Below, one piece after another: positions 1-4,908 of a DNA stretch of 7,098 nucleotides. Each line of letters opens with the position of its first letter. The first letter of the stretch is position 1. This DNA is from Treponema sp. (GTDB lineage Bacteria; Spirochaetota; Spirochaetia; Treponematales; Breznakiellaceae), in the NCBI GenBank assembly GCA_009784995.1, contig WQXE01000092.1, positions 1 through 7,098 of the forward strand, written 5' to 3'. The notes under the pieces were generated by a model. It did no database searches. It was given only the letters and a program-made list of their open reading frames with translations, and was not told the origin of the DNA. Both the position numbers and the translations under genes were made by a program.

Positions 1-159
1 ACCGTTAAAAATGACCGAACACGCGCCGCATTGTCCTTCAAGACATCCCGGTTTCGCTCCAAATAACGAAAACTCTCCGCGAAGGATATCTATTAATCTT
101 ACTCCCGCTTCTCCTCTGAAAATTACATCTTCTCCGTTTAAAATAAAATTTATATTCAT
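1..159 (-). CDS. [2Fe-2S] subunit of a xanthine dehydrogenase-family molybdenum hydroxylase (partial, N-terminal 53 residues)
   Basis: The protein would carry electrons from the molybdenum centre through [2Fe-2S] clusters to an FAD subunit or another acceptor. The 53 visible residues match the plant-type ferredoxin fold that opens CoxS/XdhC-type small subunits: an 'FILNGEDV' strand, the 'LIDILR' helix, then G-C39-LEGQ-C44-GA-C47-SV, which gives three of the four ligands of the first cluster. The fourth Cys and the second, helical cluster domain lie beyond the left edge. The ATG (157-159) overlaps the TGA of the large-subunit gene as ATGA. A GGGG run at 171-174 lies 11 bases upstream, rather far for a strong Shine-Dalgarno, so translational coupling is likely. 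Seen: motif and overlap. Known: this Cys pattern is diagnostic of the family. Inferred: complex with the preceding gene product. The substrate cannot be told from this subunit. Confidence 0.93.
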   Translation of the reverse strand, partial: MNINFILNGEDVIFRGEAGVRLIDILRGEFSLFGAKPGCLEGQCGACSVIFNG

Positions 160-2300
160 TTGGATACCAACCCCGAATTATTATTCGCCGAATTATCATT
201 TTGTAAATTAAATAATTCCCAAATATTTTTTCTTTTTAAAGGAATAGATTTAAAACAATGATCCATCGCCTGAGAGACTGCCTGTAAAAACGCGGCGGGT
301 ATACATGTAAAAGGAAGGTCTCCTATTCCTTTAGTATCACCTTCATTATTTGCCGGATTATCAGAAATAAAATCGATATATATTGGCGGAATATCCACAG
401 GAGATAAAATATTGTAATTGTCGTATTGGCTTCCTGGAAACTTTCCGTTTACATACTCTATGTTTTCGGAAAAAGCCCAGCCTAAAGCCTGAACAATACC
501 GCGTGTTAAAGCTCTTTTAGAGCGGTTAATCGAAATTATTTTTCCACCGTCAACCGCGAGCCAAATACCGCGCGCTATAGGCATACATTCAACAGGATCG
601 ATTGTAACTTCAACTACCGCCGCGGCAAGACCGGGTTTTAAAAATCCGTTTATATCCGCCGCCGCGAAACTGCCATTTCGCAGGCTGCCGCTTTGCGGTT
701 TTATCGAACGGCGAACCGATATCGGCAGGGGAGCGTGGAAGCGCTGCTTTCGGATCGCGAGGCAGCATTTCTCTACAAGTTTTGTTATTGTTGTAATATT
801 TCTTGATGAGCAAGAAGGACCGCAATCGGGAAGTGAACCTTTCGCGTTAGAATCAGTAGAAATAATTCGGACCATATGGGGTTCAATTGACATTGTTTGA
901 AAGGCGACTTTTTCCCAAATTTTGCTGTAGTCCTCTGTACTTACAATACTTGTTTTTATTTCCAAAAAACCTTCTTTTGTTAATGTTACTTCTACACTGT
1001 AGCTATTTTTATCGTGCAATAAACTATTACCTTGATACCCAACCGCGATTCCAATGCCTCTTAATTTTTCGTATTTTTCTGTTTTATTTTCTTTACGGCT
1101 TTGTTTAAGTAATTCAAATGATGACCATTTACGGTAATAATCACTCATGTTTATCGCAGTATTTAAAAGCTCATTTTGTTTATTATTTTTTGTTGATACA
1201 GTTTTTGGCAATATTACCTGATTATTTACATTATTTAATCTCCATAAAGCGGGGTCATAATCACAAGCGTCAGCGATTTGTGAAATATGCCGTTCTATCG
1301 CGAAAAGCCCATGCGCTAAGCCAAAACCGGAAAACGGACCTTGCGGTGGTAAATTTGTCTTAATTCCCTTTGCCAAAAGCGAAAAATTATCAAATTTATA
1401 TAAACCAAGACTTCCAAGTGATACCTGATCGATAATTTCATTCTCGTTAACCCCATAAGCGCCAAGGTTAACAATAATATCAACGTCAGTTTTTAAAATA
1501 CAACCTTTATCATCGATATTACTTGTAATAATAATGTCAGTTTTACAGCGTTTGGGAGTAAATTGAAAATCTTCATCTTTACTTAGTATCAGACGTACAG
1601 GTCTTTTTGTAATAAATGTGCCAATCGCGGCATGACAAGCGATTAATGATGGGTACCATAATTTACCGTCCATATGAATACTTAACGCTGTGGGTTCAAC
1701 AGTAATGCCGGAAGCTTCAATTCCCAGAGCGTTTATCACAGAACGTTTTATATGAAAGGGCCATTGGGTGGCTGTTCTTACGGTAAGAATCTTTTTTTTG
1801 TTTTCATCTTTATACCATGTAACAGCTCCTATTGGTTCGGCGTACCAGTGTTCCTGTATACCTGTGGAATACCTGCCGCTGATTGTTTTTACTGATTTTT
1901 CTGTTTTTCCGTGTTTGTCGGCAGCTTGTGTAATTTCGCGGTTTACTTCGTTAGAAGATGTTTCATACAATGGATCTTGATAATCAAAAATAGCCTTTAC
2001 TTCATCTACTATTACGATACATCTTGACGCTAGCTCTTCCAGTTTTGTTTTGTCGGGTCCTAAAAAAATGGCAATTGGCTCTCCAAAATATGATAATTTT
2101 GAATCAGCTAAAATGGGGATATCTGTTCCTTCCAGTTTGTTTTTGCCGGGTATATTTTTAGCGGTAATAAAATAATAATCATTTGGAAGTACCGGTACCT
2201 GAATAAATTTTATGTATCCCTTCGATACTGGCGATCTTACAGTGGCGGCATATAAAAGATCAGGCGGGTAAATATCTTCCAGATAGGGGACTGGTTCCAT
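156..2300 (-). CDS. Molybdopterin-binding (large) subunit of a xanthine dehydrogenase/aldehyde oxidase-family hydroxylase, divergent active site
   Basis: Family members hydroxylate N-heterocycles or aldehydes at a molybdopterin cofactor in the cytoplasm. The 714 residues show the a/b hammerhead domain (about 8-110: 'LLYAATVRSP', 'AKNIPG', 'YFGEPIAI') and then the cofactor-binding domains: QEHWYAEP 149-156, 'TATQWP' 176-181, KRPVRL 232-237, NLGAYG 278-283, PQGPFSGFG 319-327, GIGIAVGYQG 415-424, CSSR 497-500, 'VEVTIDPVE' 563-571 and TKGIGD 656-661. The region between CSSR and VEVTIDP is shorter than in typical CoxL/XdhA, and the N-terminus begins close to the hammerhead. Odd points, from alignment by eye: the GGGFGGKE loop reads IHMDGKLW (208-215), AFRGFG reads PFSGFG (S324 for Arg), and the GxGE motif reads GIGD (D661 for the catalytic Glu). 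The start lies 23 bases after the capD-like stop, with no Shine-Dalgarno but with TATAAT six bases upstream. Family assignment is firm; substrate, and whether the enzyme is active, are open. Confidence 0.92.
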   Translation of the reverse strand: MEPVPYLEDIYPPDLLYAATVRSPVSKGYIKFIQVPVLPNDYYFITAKNIPGKNKLEGTDIPILADSKLSYFGEPIAIFLGPDKTKLEELASRCIVIVDEVKAIFDYQDPLYETSSNEVNREITQAADKHGKTEKSVKTISGRYSTGIQEHWYAEPIGAVTWYKDENKKKILTVRTATQWPFHIKRSVINALGIEASGITVEPTALSIHMDGKLWYPSLIACHAAIGTFITKRPVRLILSKDEDFQFTPKRCKTDIIITSNIDDKGCILKTDVDIIVNLGAYGVNENEIIDQVSLGSLGLYKFDNFSLLAKGIKTNLPPQGPFSGFGLAHGLFAIERHISQIADACDYDPALWRLNNVNNQVILPKTVSTKNNKQNELLNTAINMSDYYRKWSSFELLKQSRKENKTEKYEKLRGIGIAVGYQGNSLLHDKNSYSVEVTLTKEGFLEIKTSIVSTEDYSKIWEKVAFQTMSIEPHMVRIISTDSNAKGSLPDCGPSCSSRNITTITKLVEKCCLAIRKQRFHAPLPISVRRSIKPQSGSLRNGSFAAADINGFLKPGLAAAVVEVTIDPVECMPIARGIWLAVDGGKIISINRSKRALTRGIVQALGWAFSENIEYVNGKFPGSQYDNYNILSPVDIPPIYIDFISDNPANNEGDTKGIGDLPFTCIPAAFLQAVSQAMDHCFKSIPLKRKNIWELFNLQNDNSANNNSGLVSK

Positions 2301-2306
2301 ATAACC

Positions 2307-2312
2307 ATTATA
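2307..2312 (-). promoter_or_regulatory. Candidate -10 box (TATAAT) placed for a leaderless transcript of the hydroxylase large-subunit gene
   Basis: A perfect TATAAT on the minus strand is followed by six bases (GGTTAT) and then the ATG at 2300. Transcription starting 6-7 bases after the box would begin at the start codon itself. No Shine-Dalgarno is visible before this ATG, only an A-rich run ending in AAAAAG. No convincing -35 hexamer lies 16-18 bases upstream. The box sits in the 23-base gap after the capD-like gene, so it would be an internal promoter in an otherwise continuous leftward block. AT-rich DNA yields such hexamers by chance; the main support is the identical layout before the nusG paralogue. 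Confidence 0.35.
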
Positions 2313-2323
2313 TGATCTTTTTG

Positions 2324-3796
2324 TTAAATAATCTTATCTACGATACTCTGTATTAACTTAATATTTCTGTAATCATTTTGTTTTTCTGGTGTAAATTTAC
2401 ATATAGGACGCAGTTCATCTAGCAGTTTTTTGATATCTAAAGAAAGCGCGTTTTTCTTTGTAATTTGTAAAATACGGCTATGTCCTGTTTCTATAGTTTC
2501 TTCATCTTCGTTTAATAACATTTCGTCCAAACGTTCACCGGGACGCAGTCCAATGTATTCAATATTAATTTCTGTTTCGGGCTCATAACCGTGAAAACGA
2601 ATCATTTGTTCGGCTAAATCGCGGATACGCACTGGCTCACCCATGTCTAAAAGATATAATTTGCCGTTTTCGCCGACTCCTCCTGCTTTTAAAACAAGTG
2701 AACACGCTTCGCTTATGGTCATAAAAAAACGGCGGGCGTCGGGGTGGGTAACGGTTACAGGACCGCCTTTTTCAATTTGCTGCTGGAATAACGGAACTAT
2801 AGAACCTCTGGAACCCAGAACATTTCCAAAACGGACAGTAACAAAACTGGTTCCGCCGGCTGTATTTTCAATTTCATTAAAAGGAGATAAACGTTCGCTC
2901 GCGGCGAGTACCATTTGTTCGCATAAATATTTTGACACTCCATATACAGAAACGGGGTTAACGGCTTTGTCTGTAGAAATATGTACAAAGCGTTTTATAC
3001 CATGTTTCATCGCGGATTTAATCAGGTTTTCCGTGCCTATAACGTTATTTTCGATAGCCGCTACCGGGTTTTCTTCCATCATGGGGACATGTTTATACGC
3101 TGCTGTGTGGAAAATAGCGTCGGCTTTTAAGTTGCTTAAAATATAATCTACATAATCAGTGTCTTTAAGGTCGCCTATAACAGGAACAAGCGCCGCTTTT
3201 TCACCAACACCTTCATCCTGTAAAAGACGCAGTTCCCTGTCAATTTGATAAATTGAGTTTTCGCCATGACCCAATAAATAAAGTCTGGATACACCGCCTG
3301 AAAGCAGCTGACGGCATAATTCACTTCCAATAGAACCGCCGGCTCCCGTTACAAGAACACGTTTTCCTCGAACATAGGAAAGGCTTTGTTTTAATTTAAT
3401 TGTTACCGGGTTTCGTCCCAAAAGGTCTTGCAAGTCTATCGAACGGGTTTGTATAAAATGAGCGTCCCCTTCAATAATTTGTGAAATACCGGGCAGGATG
3501 CGTATTTTTTGAAAGTTCGCTTTTTTTAATATTGAGTAGAGTTCTTTAAGATATTCCCTGCAAGCGCTTGGAATAGCAATTATAGCTTCATCCGCTGGGT
3601 TTGTACGTAATAGTAAAGCGACATCCCTTATAGGACCTAAAACGGGGATTCCGTTTATTCTTTTTCCAATTTTATCAGAATCGTCATCCAAAAACGCGAC
3701 AACATCGCCAAAAATGGCTTTTTTTATTATTTCGTTGGCAAGAGCGCGACCAGCGAATCCCGCCCCTATAATGTATAAACGTTTGGATTTTCCCAT
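2324..3796 (-). CDS. CapD/FlaA1-type nucleoside-diphosphate-sugar dehydratase/epimerase, soluble form without membrane anchor
   Basis: This family dehydrates or epimerises UDP-GlcNAc-type sugars for surface polysaccharide or glycan synthesis. The 490 residues hold two Rossmann units. The N-terminal one (GAGFAG 11-16, 'VVAFLDDD' 32-39) corresponds to the cytosolic nucleotide-binding domain that follows the membrane helices in WbpM/PglF-type proteins. The second, catalytic SDR domain has TGAGGSIGSEL 150-160, AAYKHVPMMEENP 232-244, STDKAVNP 274-281, Y285 and K289 as YxxxK, RFGNVLGSRGSIVP 322-335 and LRPGERLDE 417-425. Long family members carry about four N-terminal membrane helices and exceed 600 residues. 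Here they are absent, and the start is well fixed: TAATG overlap with the nusG-like stop and GAGGA at 3801-3805. The Tyr at 285 makes the triad SYK-like (FlaA1 type) rather than the SMK of WbpM, which fits either a 5-inverting or a retaining 4,6-dehydratase. The exact sugar product cannot be read from sequence. Confidence 0.93.
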   Translation of the reverse strand: MGKSKRLYIIGAGFAGRALANEIIKKAIFGDVVAFLDDDSDKIGKRINGIPVLGPIRDVALLLRTNPADEAIIAIPSACREYLKELYSILKKANFQKIRILPGISQIIEGDAHFIQTRSIDLQDLLGRNPVTIKLKQSLSYVRGKRVLVTGAGGSIGSELCRQLLSGGVSRLYLLGHGENSIYQIDRELRLLQDEGVGEKAALVPVIGDLKDTDYVDYILSNLKADAIFHTAAYKHVPMMEENPVAAIENNVIGTENLIKSAMKHGIKRFVHISTDKAVNPVSVYGVSKYLCEQMVLAASERLSPFNEIENTAGGTSFVTVRFGNVLGSRGSIVPLFQQQIEKGGPVTVTHPDARRFFMTISEACSLVLKAGGVGENGKLYLLDMGEPVRIRDLAEQMIRFHGYEPETEINIEYIGLRPGERLDEMLLNEDEETIETGHSRILQITKKNALSLDIKKLLDELRPICKFTPEKQNDYRNIKLIQSIVDKII

Positions 3797-4323
3797 TAAT
3801 TCCTCATAGCGTCGATTACTTCAAACCCAAGATCAATTGTAAATGAATCATTACAAAGATCCAGTTTTATTTTCGCTCTTCCTTTTCTTCTATCGACCTT
3901 AATAATCTTTCCCTCAAGACCGGAAAGTGGTCCTTCTATAACCATTATTCTGGCATTCTCATTAAAATACACTTTTGATCTACCCGCAATGGGTCCCGCG
4001 CTATTAATAAAATGAAGAACAACCTCCAAATCCTTGTCAGCAAGGGGGGTTATATCCTGATTGGACTTTAAAAAACGGAAAAAACCTTCTGTTCGCCTAA
4101 AATCCCATTGATTTTTTATTATATCCTCGGTAGTTTCGGCTTCTATAAATAAATAACCGGGAAATATGGCTGGTGTTGATGGTATGATTTTTCCGGCTTT
4201 TCTTATATCAAGCCGCCTGCGCAGGAAATGAATGGGGAATTTCGTTTCCGGATACATCGATCTAAAAAGCTTTATAAACTTGTCTTCTGAGCGTGTTTTT
4301 ACCTGTATTGCGTAATAGTTCAT
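3796..4323 (-). CDS. NusG-family specialised transcription antiterminator (RfaH/LoaP-like paralogue)
   Basis: NusG-type proteins bind RNA polymerase through an N-terminal NGN domain and modulate pausing or termination; a C-terminal KOW domain contacts partners such as ribosome or Rho. Numbered from the ATG at 4323 (175 residues), NGN opens 'MNYYAIQVKTRSEDKF', PAIFPGYLFIE (51-61) is the family signature, and KOW spans about 129-156 ('GPLSGLEGKIIKVDRRKGRAKIKL'). A longer reading from an in-frame ATG at 4344 adds seven residues (MGIYNVT) that do not belong to the NGN fold; neither start has a Shine-Dalgarno. Evidence for a specialised paralogue rather than housekeeping nusG: the 'AIQVKT' opening resembles RfaH/LoaP ('WYxxQxKxxxE') more than the usual 'YSGYEN', no secE or rplK is adjacent, and the gene overlaps a polysaccharide gene. 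Inference: it promotes readthrough of its own leftward operon. Family assignment is firm; paralogue type is likely. Confidence 0.9.
   Translation of the reverse strand: MNYYAIQVKTRSEDKFIKLFRSMYPETKFPIHFLRRRLDIRKAGKIIPSTPAIFPGYLFIEAETTEDIIKNQWDFRRTEGFFRFLKSNQDITPLADKDLEVVLHFINSAGPIAGRSKVYFNENARIMVIEGPLSGLEGKIIKVDRRKGRAKIKLDLCNDSFTIDLGFEVIDAMRN
3801..3805 (-). promoter_or_regulatory. Shine-Dalgarno of the capD-like gene inside the nusG-like 3' end
   Basis: GAGGA lies 4 bases before the ATG at 3796 and within the last codons of the nusG-like gene. With the TAATG stop-start overlap it fixes the start of the dehydratase and implies coupled translation, and so a shared transcript for the two genes. 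Confidence 0.75.
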
Positions 4324-4329
4324 TGTTAC

Positions 4330-4335
4330 ATTATA
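4330..4335 (-). promoter_or_regulatory. Candidate -10 box (TATAAT) placed for a leaderless nusG-paralogue transcript
   Basis: A perfect TATAAT is followed by six bases (GTAACA) and the ATG at 4323, so the predicted first transcribed base is the A of the start codon. The best hexamer 17 bases upstream, TTTCTA at 4353-4358, matches a sigma-70 -35 in only three positions. If this promoter is real, the longer start at 4344 would not be transcribed from it. The arrangement duplicates that at 2307-2312. Confidence 0.38.
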
Positions 4336-4363
4336 TATTCCCATTAGTTATTTAGAAAAGAGT

Positions 4364-4386
4364 GTTTTAAACTGCGTTTTAAATGC
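4364..4386. repeat. Tandem direct repeat in the divergent intergenic region (candidate operator)
   Basis: GTTTTAAACTGC (4364-4375) is followed at once by GTTTTAAATGC (4376-4386), so an 11-base core is repeated with a single-base difference in length. The start-to-start distance is 12 bases, near one DNA turn. It lies between the divergent nusG-like gene and the exported-protein gene, just before a GATAAT (4388-4393) that could serve as a rightward -10 box. The placement suits a protein binding site controlling either block, but two AT-rich copies can also arise by chance or by replication slippage. Confidence 0.3.
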
Positions 4387-4387
4387 C

Positions 4388-4393
4388 GATAAT
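4388..4393 (+). promoter_or_regulatory. Weak candidate -10 box for the rightward block
   Basis: GATAAT matches five of six bases of the sigma-70 -10 consensus. The hexamer 17 bases upstream, TTTTAA at 4365-4370, matches the -35 consensus in only three positions and lies in the direct repeat. A start near 4400 would leave a leader of roughly ten bases, just enough for the GAGG at 4401-4404. A promoter is expected here because the rightward genes have no other upstream space, but the exact site is uncertain. Confidence 0.22.
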
Positions 4394-4400
4394 CTGAAAA

Positions 4401-4404
4401 GAGG
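4401..4404 (+). promoter_or_regulatory. Shine-Dalgarno GAGG deciding between two adjacent start codons
   Basis: GAGG stands 4 bases before the ATG at 4409 and 7 bases before the adjacent ATG at 4412. The second spacing is the more usual one, so translation may begin at the second Met. The difference is a single residue of the signal peptide. Confidence 0.6.
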
Positions 4405-4408
4405 AATA

Positions 4409-4891
4409 ATGATGAGAAAATATATCTTGTTTGTGGTTATATTTGGTATTTTTGTTAATTTCAATGTAAACGCGTTTATGGTTTCGTTTTTCATTCTGGA
4501 AACAGGACTACCGCAAAATGACAGGAATAACCCGCATTCCATTACATGGGAAAACTCCCTTATGGATGTTTTTTTTGAAGCTGGTCATATAGTAAGTAAT
4601 GCTCCCATTTTACGTTTGGATTCAAAACCACAGGGTGATATATTTCAATCAATTTCATTTAATTTAACTCAAGCCAGAAATATGGGTATAGATTATGTAA
4701 TGATAGCTCAATTAAATTTTGATAACGATTCTCAGATACCAACTTCTGTATCTTTTTTAATATACAGGGTTAATACAAGAGAAAAATTATTGGACAACAA
4801 GGTTCAGGTAAATTCATACAGATCATCAAGGGAAGAAAGTGATGATATTAAATCCATAATTAGAGGTCTGCTTCCATATTTTAACAATTGA
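4409..4891 (+). CDS. Small exported protein of unknown function
   Basis: I do not recognise this 160-residue protein. Residues 1-22 form a convincing Sec signal peptide: R3 and K4, a hydrophobic run from Y5 to V16, and a cleavage site after V-N-A22. The mature part, about 138 residues, has no further clear membrane segment and no Cys. A compact block (44-66) reads W47-ENSLMDVFFEAGH-IVSNAP, followed by an Ala-Arg helix and a strand 'GIDYVMIAQLNF' (93-104) and a second strand 'VSFLIYRVNTREKLLD'. This helix-then-strand layout faintly resembles small periplasmic alpha/beta domains such as TolB-N, FlgO or LpoB, but I cannot show homology. The next gene lies 17 bases downstream and encodes a SPOR-domain protein, so the pair is probably co-transcribed and envelope-related. 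The start could be 4409 or 4412. The gene is surely real; its function is open. Confidence 0.8.
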   Translation: MMRKYILFVVIFGIFVNFNVNAFMVSFFILETGLPQNDRNNPHSITWENSLMDVFFEAGHIVSNAPILRLDSKPQGDIFQSISFNLTQARNMGIDYVMIAQLNFDNDSQIPTSVSFLIYRVNTREKLLDNKVQVNSYRSSREESDDIKSIIRGLLPYFNN

Positions 4892-4896
4892 TTTTT

Positions 4897-4902
4897 AAGG
4901 GG
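4897..4902 (+). promoter_or_regulatory. Strong Shine-Dalgarno of the SPOR-protein gene
   Basis: AAGGGG ends 6 bases before the ATG at 4909, an ideal spacing. It lies in the 17-base gap after the preceding stop, so the two genes are likely one transcript with independent translation starts. Confidence 0.75.
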
Positions 4903-4908
4903 AAATAA

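Noticed and set aside
11..211. Rightward open frame at the left edge
   Set aside because: It is antisense to the 2Fe-2S subunit, whose Cys motif and ATGA overlap are convincing, and its product shows no recognisable domain.
2301..2340. Terminator after the capD-like gene
   Set aside because: No GC-rich stem followed by a T run is present in the short gap, so nothing shows that transcription ends there.
2643..3146. Rightward 167-codon open frame inside the capD-like gene
   Set aside because: It lies antisense to the most conserved catalytic region of the dehydratase; its composition looks like a shadow and no ribosome site or domain is visible.
4348..4542. Leftward 64-codon open frame across the divergent region
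   Set aside because: It is antisense to the signal-peptide region of the exported protein and has no Shine-Dalgarno or domain.
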